From assembly GCA_046331625.1 (NCBI GenBank), contig JAXLQL010000019.1:107068-171067 (forward strand): a stretch of DNA of 64,000 bases, in the 5' to 3' direction. Positions 54,047-64,000 of this stretch are shown here, in pieces. This DNA comes from JAXLQL01 sp046331625. Its GTDB lineage: Bacteria > Acidobacteriota > Terriglobia > Bryobacterales > Bryobacteraceae. Made by a program: the position numbers and the translations under genes. Positions within the stretch are counted from its first letter, which is position 1. Every line of letters starts with the position of its first letter. The notes beneath the pieces are model-generated. The model had not been told where the DNA came from. It saw only the letters and a list, made by a program, of their open reading frames with translations, and ran no database searches.

Positions 54047-54128
54047 GTTTCCCCTTTTCCTTGCAATCAGTTGTAGCCGTGCTGTCTTGTTTGCTGTCCA
54101 TTCCGAATTGTGATATTCGGATGGCAGC

Positions 54129-55313
54129 ATGGCACACGTCAACATCGTAAAGCGCATCAAGAGCGACGGCCGCTGGGTCATGCGCTCGGTTCCCAAGAAA
54201 TCGTCCGGAGAATGGGATTGGCGAGCACTGCCCGAAGGTCGTTACTACATTGAGTGGTACGAAGAGGGCTCCCGGAGACGCGAGGCTGCGGGCACCACGG
54301 CCGCCCAGGCGCTTGAGGTTCACCGCCGGAAGCGGCATCAGATCGATGGGCTGGCGTTGGGCCTGGTTTCCACGCGCAGACCCGCGGCCGAGACGGTGGC
54401 GATCGATTCAGGCAGGTCGTTGCGCAAGTTGATCGATCGCTACCTCGATCAGGTGGATGCGCTCAAGAAGCCAAATACCTATCGTAAGTACGAGGCCGTG
54501 CTCGACCGGTTTGCGGACCATTTCCAGGATCGGCAGTTCGAGTCCATCACCACCGACGAGTTGAACGACTTCGTTGTCCATCTCAAGAAGAAGAGCGGCA
54601 TGGAGTCGAACACGGTGCTGCACAATGTGGTGATCATCGCTCAGTTCTTTAAACGAGGCGGGCGCGCCGGCATTATGGGGCAGTTGCATCTGCCTGAACG
54701 CACAACCTCGCTACCGGTGGCCTACACAGACGAGGAACTGGCGAAGTTCTTCTCCGCTTGCGACGACTTTCATCGCGCACTGTACTCGACCTTCCTGATG
54801 ACGGGCTTCCGCGAGCAAGAGGTGATGTACCTGTTCTGGAGTGACATCAGCCTGGACCTTCGCACGGCACGCGTGACGTCGAAACCAAACCTGGGATTCA
54901 CGCCCAAGCGCTGCGAAGAGCGCGAAGTGCCAATCACTGCTCAACTCGTCGACTTGCTGAAGAATCATCCGAAGAGACCTGGCTGCTCGTTCGTGTTTCC
55001 GTCTCCGACTGGGAACCGTGAGCAGCACATGCTCGACCACTGCAAAGTAATCGCGGGCGCCGCCGGCCTGGACACCGAGAAGTTCGATCTGAAGACTTTC
55101 CGCTCCACCTACGCAACTCGGATGTTGCGGTCGGGCTTCGACGTGCGAACGGTGCAGCACTGGATGGGTCACAAATCGCTGGAGACGACGATGCGCTATT
55201 TGGTGCCGGCGACGGACGTGCGCCTGAGGCTGGAGCAAGTTGAGATTCCTGGTGTCGCCAGCGGCGGCGCTGGTGTTCGGGTCGGAAAGCGCCGAGCGGG
55301 TGGATTGCGTTGA
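54129..55313 (+). CDS. Tyrosine recombinase (site-specific integrase)
   Basis: Encodes 394 aa. It has an N-terminal DNA-binding SAM-like core domain (about 100-190: LIDRYLDQVDALKKPNTYRKYEAVLDRFADHF) and a catalytic C-terminal domain: Arg I in TGFREQE, Lys in SKPNLGFTPKR, box II KTFRSTYATRML (Arg II present; the first His of HxxR is Lys), then VQHWMGHKSLETTMRYL with His/Trp and nucleophile Tyr. It is probably the integrase that split the tRNA-Gly gene. No excisionase or other phage gene is visible. Confidence 0.9.
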   Translation: MAHVNIVKRIKSDGRWVMRSVPKKSSGEWDWRALPEGRYYIEWYEEGSRRREAAGTTAAQALEVHRRKRHQIDGLALGLVSTRRPAAETVAIDSGRSLRKLIDRYLDQVDALKKPNTYRKYEAVLDRFADHFQDRQFESITTDELNDFVVHLKKKSGMESNTVLHNVVIIAQFFKRGGRAGIMGQLHLPERTTSLPVAYTDEELAKFFSACDDFHRALYSTFLMTGFREQEVMYLFWSDISLDLRTARVTSKPNLGFTPKRCEEREVPITAQLVDLLKNHPKRPGCSFVFPSPTGNREQHMLDHCKVIAGAAGLDTEKFDLKTFRSTYATRMLRSGFDVRTVQHWMGHKSLETTMRYLVPATDVRLRLEQVEIPGVASGGAGVRVGKRRAGGLR

Positions 55314-55699
55314 GAAAAATGGTAAATTTCTTGCCAACCTAGTAAGTTGACTCGGTTCGTTGGAGAACTAGAACCTGAATCAGAAAACCCGAGTTTGCGC
55401 GTGTTTGGCGTTCCACGAAAGTATGCGGAGGGTGTGCGAAAGATCGACTCCCCGCGATGGATACGTTTCGAACTTTCACGTTGCAATTGCAGGGCTTGTC
55501 CGGCGCCTGCCCCCGGTAAGCCCTCCGGGCTAAGCTGGGCAAAGGTGGTGCAGTAGGTCAGCGGGGGCGCGCGCAGTGCCCGCGCCGCCGAAAGGCATGT
55601 TGTACGGCCTTGAGCACGACTATCCTCCCGCTTCTTCCTTGCCCAGGATTCACGGGCAGGCACCCACGAGGCTCAGCACCGCCACCTTGGCCGAAACAG
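55314..55699. other. Intergenic region after the integrase, no supported gene
   Basis: 386 bases between the integrase and the P-loop gene. A 69-codon open frame on the plus strand (55347-55556) has no recognisable domain. A small GCCC-TCC-GGGC dyad occurs near 55520. No 3' tRNA half or direct repeat matching the tRNA boundary was found here. Confidence 0.5.
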
Positions 55700-56236
55700 C
55701 TATTGCGGTAGCGCCGGGCACATCGCCTTAGCGCTCCGAACGGGCGGCGTCGATGACTTCAATAGGCGCTCTCTAAGCCACTCGGCGAACCCCAGCGGAG
55801 GCCTGTCCCAGGCCAATAGCCGGAAGGCAGGCAACGACAACGCCAGTGAACCGTCATTGGAAAAGACCAGGGCATCGGCGCGCTTCAGGCACAGGGCGGA
55901 AGTTGCCTTCCAGTCCGGATTTAATGGGTCGACCACAAATATGAGGACGTCGGGATCCAGGTGCGCAACTATCCGGTTGGACTCCACGAGCAAATTGCGG
56001 CCGTCTTCGAGTATGGATTTGAGTCCGGCCAATCCGAAGGCGAACTCGTTGTCCGGTAGCCGCAACAGTTCCGGACTTCCCGCGGCGACTGGGCCGGGAC
56101 GTGCGGAGTGCCGGTGGCTCGAAATCTTCACCGCGTGCCAGTCCATCTCCGGCATCGCGCCGAGAATGATATTCATGATCGAGGTCTTGCCGACTCCCCG
56201 ACTGTGACCGCCAACTACGACTAGCTTGCCCCTCAT
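55700..56236 (-). CDS. P-loop NTPase, possibly MobB-like
   Basis: Encodes 178 aa from the ATG at 56236, which overlaps the upstream stop (ATGA). GGHSRGVGKTS (residues about 9-19) is a Walker A motif; LIFVVDPLNPDWK and ADALVFSNDGS resemble the DxxG/NKxD-like regions of G3E/MobB-type GTPases. MobB works in molybdopterin guanine dinucleotide assembly, which would suit the downstream molybdoenzyme, but identity to MobB is uncertain. It is the last gene of the cluster. Confidence 0.6.
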   Translation of the reverse strand: MRGKLVVVGGHSRGVGKTSIMNIILGAMPEMDWHAVKISSHRHSARPGPVAAGSPELLRLPDNEFAFGLAGLKSILEDGRNLLVESNRIVAHLDPDVLIFVVDPLNPDWKATSALCLKRADALVFSNDGSLALSLPAFRLLAWDRPPLGFAEWLRERLLKSSTPPVRSAKAMCPALPQ

Positions 56237-56772
56237 TGGCCGCGGCGCCTCTTCATTTCGGTGCTGATCTCGGTCAGTTCGACAGCGGTCAAGCGCGACC
56301 GGGCAAAGCCCGCCACTTGCGTATCCTCGACCGCGATGTGCCGGCCATAAAGGGAGGCCAGGCGGCCGACGCAAGCTTCGAATGCCTCGATGGCAGTTTC
56401 GTCAGGCCCTCCGTCATGGAGACGTACAGCCAGACGTTCCAACTCGGAGTGGAGAAGCCCGGCTTCGCCGTGTTCTTGTTCGAGCAACTCGATCACCGCC
56501 CGTTCACTCGCGGTGAGCTTGGGCAGCAATCGCGGAAACAAACTCATTTCTTCGTCCTCGGTGTGGCGGACACCATTGGTGGCGAAAAAGGCCAGGGCGG
56601 CGTCGATGGCTGCCAGCGATTCAGCGCGTTGCCCAGGCAAAACACCGATGGCGCGAGCCAGCGTCTCGAGCCGCTGCTCCACCCGGCGGTGACAGGCCGT
56701 CAAATGTTCCAGTGGGTCGTGCGCGGAGCCGGCGGGCCGTGGTCCGCGCAAAATGTCGGCGACGGTCAACAT
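56233..56772 (-). CDS. Hemerythrin-domain protein
   Basis: Encodes 179 aa. HHE-type di-iron ligands are visible: HDPLEHLTACHRRVEQ, GVRHTEDEE (HxxxE), LEQEHGEAG, and YGRHIAVEDTQV (HxxxD/E-like). Such domains bind O2 or NO or sense iron. It overlaps its neighbours by four and seven bases and is translated with the RIC gene, so it probably supports protection against oxygen or nitric oxide (inference). Confidence 0.85.
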   Translation of the reverse strand: MLTVADILRGPRPAGSAHDPLEHLTACHRRVEQRLETLARAIGVLPGQRAESLAAIDAALAFFATNGVRHTEDEEMSLFPRLLPKLTASERAVIELLEQEHGEAGLLHSELERLAVRLHDGGPDETAIEAFEACVGRLASLYGRHIAVEDTQVAGFARSRLTAVELTEISTEMKRRRGQ

Positions 56773-57461
56773 CCGCGGCTCCGGTTGGTGTCCGCCTTCG
56801 CTCGTGGAAAAAGAATGTTGTTCTCCAGGTGAATGTGCACGTGGAGATCCGCCTCAAGCGCCGCAAGGCCGGCATAGAGCGCCCGGTAGGTGGCGCAGGC
56901 GTGTGCCGGGAGTTGATAGTTTTCGGTCAGGCGTCTCAACTCGGCCAATGCGCGGCCCGCGCTGTCGTGTTCGTACTCCATCATGGCAATGGGCTGCGAA
57001 ATCCACCCCTCTGACCGTAGAATGGCGGGAAACAGAATCACCTCTTCCTTACGAATGTGCTGATCGAGTTCGTCTTTCATGGCAGCGAAGACCATGTCGA
57101 GTTGCTCCAGCACCACGCCGTCGCGCTGGCCGTGTGCCCGGCGGACCGCGGCGATCCACGAGGCCAGCCGCGGTAGTTCCTCGCGCAGGTACGAGTGGTG
57201 CCGGGTAACGATGTGGTCGATCAGCTTTTCGAACGGCGCGGTGTTCCAATCGGTGTCTTGGGGAGCAGCGGCCTCCTTCGCGATCGCCAATTCAACTTCG
57301 CGCAGCACGTTGCCGGGGTCGAGGCGCTTTTCGCGGCAGGCCTCCTCGAATGGCTTGGCTCCGCCGCAGCAGAAGTCAATACCGTGGTCCTCGAAGACCC
57401 GCGTCGCCGCCAGGGATTGGGCAGCCAATTCCCCTACCGTCTTTTCACTGTGAGTGGTCAT
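56766..57461 (-). CDS. Iron-sulfur cluster repair di-iron protein (RIC/ScdA/YtfE family)
   Basis: Encodes 231 aa from the ATG at 57461, preceded by GGAGG at a good distance. The N-terminal ScdA-type domain has RVFEDHGIDFCCGGAKPFEEAC (two adjacent Cys); the C-terminal hemerythrin domain shows HIVTRHHSYLREELP, DELDQHIRKEEVILFP, and EYEHDSAG, with a late HIHLENNILFP. The family repairs Fe-S clusters after nitric oxide or peroxide damage. Its place inside the molybdoenzyme cluster suggests that NO or related species are expected during operation. Confidence 0.93.
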   Translation of the reverse strand: MTTHSEKTVGELAAQSLAATRVFEDHGIDFCCGGAKPFEEACREKRLDPGNVLREVELAIAKEAAAPQDTDWNTAPFEKLIDHIVTRHHSYLREELPRLASWIAAVRRAHGQRDGVVLEQLDMVFAAMKDELDQHIRKEEVILFPAILRSEGWISQPIAMMEYEHDSAGRALAELRRLTENYQLPAHACATYRALYAGLAALEADLHVHIHLENNILFPRAKADTNRSRGC

Positions 57462-58114
57462 GATTGTGGTTCCTCCCTTTCGCATCCAAAAATCTCGTCG
57501 TCACTGTTCAGGTTGTCGGCGCCCAAAACCAGAAATCGCTTCTTCGCCGGTCCTGCGCGGCGGGCCAGTGCGCGCCCGGCGGCATCGAGATAGGGAACTC
57601 CGGACGACGCCAACATCGCCGTGAGTGGTTCCGCCGTTGAAGCCAGATGCTCGCGGACGAATTCCCGGCGGGCCTCCTCTACAACTTCAGCCGCTCCGGC
57701 ATCGCCGCAGGCAACCGCATACGCCTGCTTGAACTTCAAATAGGCCACGAAACCCGCTTCCACGGCGATGTGGTCAGGCGGTTCAAACGAGGCGGTTTCG
57801 GGCTGGTATCCGAAGGAGGCATAGTAAGCTTCCAGTTCCGCGATCAGATAGCCCAATTGCAGCGTGTCGCGATGGGTGGCCTCGCGGGGCGGCGCCGGTC
57901 CGCCGGGACCGAAGGTTGAATGATACAAACCCTCGCTAGCCTGATCCACTGCCAACTTCGCCGCTTCGAGCAAATCCGGATCGGTTGAAGCCATTGCGAG
58001 ATCCGCCACGCGCCGCTGCCATTCCGCGGAAGGGCACTCGAGAAGCAGGCCGATCAAATGCCAGTCTGCGGCCTCGCCGAGCAACTCCCGCACCGGCAAT
58101 TCCAGGGTGGTCAT
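57458..58114 (-). CDS. TorD/NarJ-type molybdoenzyme chaperone
   Basis: Encodes 218 aa, all helical, from the ATG at 58114 (ATGA overlap with the heme subunit). The sequence LYHSTFGPGGPAPPREATHR... and LQLGYLIAELEAYYASFGYQPE is typical of TorD/DmsD/NarJ-type proteins, which hold the catalytic subunit until cofactor insertion and protect its twin-arginine leader. It is placed downstream of the catalytic subunit it would serve. The longer frame to 58234 lies inside the neighbour. Confidence 0.85.
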   Translation of the reverse strand: MTTLELPVRELLGEAADWHLIGLLLECPSAEWQRRVADLAMASTDPDLLEAAKLAVDQASEGLYHSTFGPGGPAPPREATHRDTLQLGYLIAELEAYYASFGYQPETASFEPPDHIAVEAGFVAYLKFKQAYAVACGDAGAAEVVEEARREFVREHLASTAEPLTAMLASSGVPYLDAAGRALARRAGPAKKRFLVLGADNLNSDDEIFGCEREEPQS

Positions 58115-58959
58115 GGCGCGGTTTCCTTCATCGACAGCGGGACCCAGCCGGTGCGCATCTTGCGCCCTCCGGCCTCTTTCGCCGAGCCCTGCCAAACCGC
58201 GAACGCGATTTGCGTACGAGTCTTCGGCTCCCACCCTTCCGGCGCCTTCCGGACGATCAAAACGCTCCAGCCGCCTTCGGTGCGTTCGCCGCGCCCTCGC
58301 GATCCACCTCCTGGATTCGGCGACAACGTGCCTGGGCCCTCGGCGATCATGTCCTCCACCGGGAATTCGCGCGGGCCCACGCGCCGGTTGCCCACCGCTT
58401 GCGCCGGAGCGTAGCGCGACGCCATTTCCCTTTGCGCGGCCGAGCCGGGGGCAAGTGACTTGGCTTCGAACGGGTAGTGATCCACCGCGGCGTTCGGGTA
58501 AAGCGAGCGAATTTCGTCTTTGCGGCCATTCATCGAAGCCTGCCAGTCGGCCCGCCAGAAAGCGATGTCAACGGTGCGGCCCGCCTGGCCCATCTGCGGA
58601 TCCGGTGGATTGGACTCGATCGCGCGGGGAATCTGGATAGCGCAGCCGTCCAGGAAACGCCCCGGCCCAGGAAGATCGTTCACCGCGGCGTCCGCCCAGG
58701 AGAGCCGGAGGGCGAGGTGGGCGCCATCGGTAAGCGCCCGGACCCGCACCTCCTGCGTGGACGGCGTCATCAGCCGCGGATCGACGAGATCCTGAAGCAG
58801 CAATTTCGCGGTGTATTCGGGCGCGGCGGACCACCCCGAGTCGGCCGGGGCAGACGGCAGTGCGGCGGTCTTCACCGCCACGACTTCGTTCGCCGAGGGC
58901 GTCGACCGTGTGCACGCGGTTGCGGCCGCCAAGGCGAGAATGAGAGCTTTGGTTCGCAT
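58111..58959 (-). CDS. Ethylbenzene-dehydrogenase-type heme-binding subunit (gamma subunit)
   Basis: Encodes 282 aa with an export signal that may be a lipoprotein leader (ALAAATACTRS). The body fits the EB_dh family of b-heme gamma subunits (SWADAAVNDLPGPGRFLDGCAIQIP; VDIAFWRADWQ; QIAFAVWQGSAKE). These subunits pass electrons between the periplasmic Fe-S subunit and a c-type cytochrome in ethylbenzene, dimethylsulfide, selenate and (per)chlorate enzymes and in NXR. Met and Lys heme ligands cannot be pinned down by eye. Its position in the operon supports the assignment. Confidence 0.82.
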   Translation of the reverse strand: MRTKALILALAAATACTRSTPSANEVVAVKTAALPSAPADSGWSAAPEYTAKLLLQDLVDPRLMTPSTQEVRVRALTDGAHLALRLSWADAAVNDLPGPGRFLDGCAIQIPRAIESNPPDPQMGQAGRTVDIAFWRADWQASMNGRKDEIRSLYPNAAVDHYPFEAKSLAPGSAAQREMASRYAPAQAVGNRRVGPREFPVEDMIAEGPGTLSPNPGGGSRGRGERTEGGWSVLIVRKAPEGWEPKTRTQIAFAVWQGSAKEAGGRKMRTGWVPLSMKETAP

Positions 58960-58974
58960 CGCTCAGGTCCTCCT

Positions 58975-60101
<1,127 letters not shown>

Positions 60102-60102
<1 letters not shown>

Positions 60103-63100
60103 TACGCTTTCTCCTTGTTGGTGCTGCCGCCGAAGAAGCCTCCGGCCAGGTACTGTTTCATTGCGTCGGATTCGGATTTGGGGCGAATGCCCAACTGCAC
60201 GGGCCGCCACGGACTCTTCATGTCGATTCCGCCGGGTTCGGCTTTGGTGATCTTGACAATCGACTCGCGGGGCGCACCCGTGGGGCAGTGCACGTCCGGA
60301 AGGAAGCCCTGACCGATCTCCTGGCCGAACATTTCTTTACGGACCAGCGAATCCGTCATCCAGGTGGGTTTGAGCCAGCCGCGGGTGGCCGACTGGTGCG
60401 AGCCGGAACGGAACATCGCCTGATAGTTGGTGGCTTCGTTTTTGGCCAAGCCGTCGGCGCGTTTTTTGCGGCCCTCCACCGATCCTGGAGTAGAGCCATA
60501 CATGTTGAACCACATGCGCGTCACGCCGCGCGGCGTGCCGGGGTAGTAGCGGGCGCGGCAGAGCAGGCGCGCGAATTCATAGTCACGCTTGTTGTTCTGC
60601 CAGCCCCGAAACGGACGGTCTTCGGGATCTGCGTCGATCCAGACGTAGTCGCCGTCCTCGACACCGAGCGGCCGCGCGTCGTCAGGATTGATGTCCACGT
60701 AGCCTTCGGTCACGAACGGGCTGCGCTTGTCGTGGCGGTACAAATCGCCGAACGGTCCGAACAGCACCGCGATCATGTCGGTGTCGATCGGCATCGTGTG
60801 CGCGCCATGCCGGTACTTGGGGGTGTGGAAGATAAACTTGTAGCCGTCCTTCTTCAGCGGATGCGCTGTCTTTTTCGCCTCGTCCCAGGTGTAGACGACG
60901 TTGCGCCCGCAACGCGTCTCGCACGAGAGATCCGAGCGCTCGACACCGTAGACTTCCGGACCCTCCGGACGCATGGCCTCGTGCTTGGGCGAGATGATAA
61001 TGTTTGGCTCGTAGAACGTGGAATCCACCGGCTCGCGATGCACGGGCAGGTTTTCGCCGGCAGCGATGAATTCATCTTCGCCGCGATAGAATTCCAGGCG
61101 CCCGGTCTTGGTGTACCAGGGCTTCGAGTCCACCACTTGCTCGTAGCCCACCGCTTTGGGTGAGGTGCGGCTCTGCAGGATGGTGGGAATGCCCTGCTTG
61201 GCGCGCGCTTCGAGTTCGTTGAAGTTGAAGCCCTTGGTGTTGCAAGAAAAATCGAGAATGCGCTGCAGGTACACATCGGTTCGGCCCTCGCGCACGAACT
61301 TCCAGCAATCGCGAAAGCGCTGGTCGCCCGTCACCTCGGCCATTTTTTCACCCACCAGCGCCAGTACTTCGATGTCTCCAATCGTGTTGAAGATCCGCTT
61401 CATCGGAGTGCGCGGAAAGATGCTGAGGAAGGGATTGGTGACCGAGGCCGTCATATCCGGGTGCTTCAATTCGGCCCACGAATCAACGCCGAACACCACG
61501 TCGGCCCACTCGCACGAAGTGGACCACCACCACTCGTTGACCGCGATCATTTCAATTTTCGGCAGCATGTTCACCACGGTGTTGTAGTGCCACTTCACGT
61601 TGCCGAGAATCGAGTTCGCATTCGCAAACCAAAGTGACTTGGTAGGCGCTGGAATATGCGTCTTGCCGGTGAGCAGCTTCTTGCCTACTCGCAGCGGGTG
61701 ATCTTCGTGGTTATAGTAGTGCGCGGACTCGGCGCGCCAATACTGCTTCGGCCGCCCCGGCTTGGACGGGTCGAGTTCCAGGTCGAAGGGATTCTCGTTG
61801 ATGTACTGCGGCGCGCCGTTGAACAGCGCCGTGCGGTAGTTGCCCGCGTAGGACCCGATGTTGCCGCCGATCTTGCCCACGTTGCCGGTGAGTGCCGCCA
61901 GCAGGAACAGATCGCGGTCTTTATTGTCGTTATTGAAGAACTGATTCGGGCCCATGCCGATCGCAAATAGCGTGGTGCCGGGATTCTTTGCAATATCCCG
62001 CGCCAGCATTTCGACAGCCGCCGCCGGCGCCCACGTCAGCTCTTCGGTTACCTTCGGAGTGAAGTGCGCGGCATAGTCCTGCACGAGGTCGAAGATCGGG
62101 CGGCACCTCACCTTCTTTCCGTCTGCCAGCGTCACTTCCACCGAACCTTCGAGCAGCGGATCACCGACGTTGGAATGCTGCCCCACTTGATCGCGCGTCG
62201 AGGCTTTGGGCGCGTTCGTGGTTTTGTCCCACCACACCGCGTCCCCCCAGCCGGCGCGCAGCTTGTCCGGCACGATTTGATCGGTGTGCTGAAAGGCCGG
62301 CGGGATCTTCGCGCCCGCAGCCATCACCTGCGTGTTCTTCAACGCCGCGGGCTGTCCGCCGAACACCTCTTCGGCCCGAAGGTTTTTGAGGGTGTCCATG
62401 CGCACCAGCAGCGGCAGGTCGGTCCACCGTTTGACGTAGTCCGCGTCATAGAGTTTGTCGCGTAGCACCACGTGCGCCATACCGAGCGCGAGCGCCGGCG
62501 TAACGCCCGGACGCACTACCAACACGTCATCGCCCTTGGTGGCGGTGGCCGAGTATTCACAGGCGATCACGACCACGCGCACACCCTTGAGCCGTGCTTC
62601 GGTCAGCCAGTGCGCGTCGGGCATCTTCGTAGTGATCCAGTTCATGCCCCAGACCACCAGGGTCTTGCAGTGCTCCACCGCCGACAGATCGAACTCGACA
62701 GTCTGCTGGCCGGTCACCATCGGGTGGCCCGGCGGCAGGTCCGTGTGCCAGGAGTAGTTATCAAACCCCTTCGCGCCCACGGCCTGGTCCGGACCCACAT
62801 TGCGGATCTTGGCATCCAGCAGAGCCATAGAGTTCGCCATACGGTACATGCCAAACACGCGCGTCATGCCCAGCAGCGGCATGCCGCCGCGGAACTTCAT
62901 CACCTGCGTGCCGACACCTTTCGTGGCTTCGATGACTGCTGGATCGTAGTGCTGCGCCTCAAGACGGCGCTTGCCTTCCTCACCGGTGTAGGTGCGCGCA
63001 ATATTGTCGAGCGTCTTGGCCACCAGCGTGGCGGCTTCGGCATGCGTCATACGCACCCACTGATCGCGTGCGCGCTGGAAGTACTTTTCGGGCGGCTTGC

Positions 63101-63557
63101 CGTCCTCGCCGCGCGGATGGCCCGCTTCCACCCATTGTTTGAAGCCGGCGCGCACCATGCAGCCGTTGACCCGCCGGTCTCCATAAAAGCGCCGCGTGAG
63201 TGCCAGTCCCTTCTGGCAGATGCGCGGATCCCACCGGCTGGAGGTGCGGTTGCCGCTGAGGTCCGTCGCTTCGCCGTACTTCATCGTGGGCCCCAGTCGC
63301 GTGATGACTCCCTGGCGCACATAGGCGTTCAGCAGGCAGTTGTGCGTGTCGTTCGGCGCGCACGTGAACGTGTAGGTGGAATCATACTTCCACAAATCGC
63401 GGTATGCCTTCTCCCAGCCGCGGTCCGGATACTGCGCCAGCGGATTGGTGACGGCTTCGAGCGCCCAGGCGTCGCGCGCCGACGACACCAGCCCGCCGAA
63501 TCCCGCAGCCGATGCCAGGGCCAGAAATTTGCGGCGTGAGTTTGAGTCTTTCTTCAT
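60102..63557 (-). CDS. Type II DMSO-reductase-family catalytic (alpha) subunit, NarG/NxrA-like, Tat-exported
   Basis: Encodes 1151 aa. It starts with a Tat leader (SRRKFLALASAAGFGG) and so acts in the periplasm, unlike cytoplasmic NarG. A [4Fe-4S] site reads C66-x3-D70-x3-C74 and C114 (CAPNDTHNC...CQKG), with Asp at one ligand position. The Mo-ligand loop NYSWHTDLPPGHPMVTG supplies Asp273, as in NarG-type enzymes. Molybdopterin-guanine-dinucleotide-binding blocks follow through the length (for example GMNWITTKMPDAHW, GMGPNQFF). The substrate could be nitrate, nitrite, (per)chlorate, selenate or another; sequence alone does not decide. It is followed by the beta, gamma, chaperone and repair genes. 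Confidence 0.9.
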
Positions 63558-63562
63558 AGCGG

Positions 63563-64000
63563 TTATCTCCCTTGCCAGGACCTGAGGTAGGCGACGAGCG
63601 ATTCAACGTCGGCCGGCGCGAGTGTGCGGTGAATAGTGGACGGCTCCCCGAAGGCGGGCATGACACTGCCCACGCGCCCCTTGGTGATGGTGTCGCGCAG
63701 GAAGCCATCGGAAGCGATCTCGAGAAATGCGCGATTGGCTAGCGCGGGGCCTTTGCCGCCTTGCCCCTTGTGGCCATGACAGCCGGAACAGGATGCCGCA
63801 TAGATCGGCTCGCCGGTCAACGGTTCCGCGGCAGCCATCCACGGGTTCTCCTGAACGTGCGCGGCCACACCGGAGAGCGAACGCAGATGCGCCACCACCG
63901 CGGCAATCTCGTCCGGCTGCAGTCCGCCTTCCTTCTTCCAACCCGGCATGCGGCGCCCGGGCCTGCCCTTGGCGATCGTTTCGGTGAGGAACCTGTCGGT
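63563..64000 (-). CDS. c-type cytochrome with two tandem domains (partial, runs off window)
   Basis: Only the C-terminal 145 codons are in the window; the start lies beyond 64000. Two related cytochrome c modules are visible: the end of the first (TETIAKGRPGRRMPGWKKEGGLQPDEIAAVVAHLRS) and a full second one with CSGCHGHKGQGGKGPAL and FLRDTITKGRVGSVMPAFG, where Met is the distal ligand. It is encoded 5 bases upstream of the alpha subunit and is the probable electron partner of the gamma heme. Confidence 0.85.
   Translation of the reverse strand, partial: TDRFLTETIAKGRPGRRMPGWKKEGGLQPDEIAAVVAHLRSLSGVAAHVQENPWMAAAEPLTGEPIYAASCSGCHGHKGQGGKGPALANRAFLEIASDGFLRDTITKGRVGSVMPAFGEPSTIHRTLAPADVESLVAYLRSWQGR

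Noticed and set aside
55347..55556. 69-codon open frame after the integrase
   Set aside because: No ribosome-binding site, domain or hydrophobic signal; ordinary chance frame.

Overview
The window looks like a chromosomal segment of a GC-rich acidobacterium of the Solibacter/Bryobacter lineage. The evidence is a TIGR03437-type ('Solibacter') C-terminal domain at 44820-47798, secreted DUF1592-, DUF1553- and DUF1501-type proteins, Tat- and Sec-exported redox enzymes, and a dispersed double-hairpin repeat family. The lineage is inferred from gene content only; no rRNA gene is present.

Layout. 0-9.2 kb: a secreted S41 peptidase with decayed copies of its 3' end beside it, an amidohydrolase, an unrecognised secreted protein, a CE1-type esterase, a membrane protein, a HupE/UreJ-like protein and an AI-2E-type permease. 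9.3-15.5 kb: an acyl-CoA operon (carboxyltransferase, AtuA-type DUF1446 protein, small AtuA-like protein, enoyl-CoA hydratase) whose last gene runs by frameshift into a penicillin acylase. 15.6-27.4 kb: ABC exporter, acyl-CoA dehydrogenase, a GMC dehydrogenase operon with a five-heme cytochrome, glyQ-glyS and ppdK. 27.5-33.6 kb: creatininase-like protein, two FMN alpha-hydroxyacid oxidase paralogs (one without the catalytic His), an LTXXQ protein and a DUF1592-type cytochrome protein. 33.7-44.7 kb: a coupled operon with a LysW-like zinc ribbon, a large secreted serine protease, folE with two PTPS paralogs, TlpA-GlcD, a lipoprotein, a sialidase-like protein and an AIM24 protein. 44.8-53.9 kb: large secreted proteins and a DUF1553/DUF1501 pair.

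54.0-64.0 kb begins with the 5' half of a tRNA-Gly gene broken at the anticodon. A tyrosine recombinase follows, and then a tightly coupled minus-strand cluster: c-type cytochrome, Tat-exported molybdopterin catalytic subunit, four-cluster Fe-S subunit, ethylbenzene-dehydrogenase-type heme subunit, TorD-type chaperone, RIC di-iron repair protein, hemerythrin and a P-loop protein. By motif this is a periplasm-facing type II DMSO-reductase-family enzyme of the NarGH/NXR kind, with a nitrosative-stress module, possibly on an integrated element. Its substrate and direction cannot be read from sequence.

Structural signals that the genes do not explain: a double-palindrome repeat whose stems carry compensatory substitutions; a 207-bp tandem duplication across a convergent gene junction in which each copy preserved a different gene end; decayed tandem tails of the S41 gene; and the frameshifted hydratase/acylase junction.
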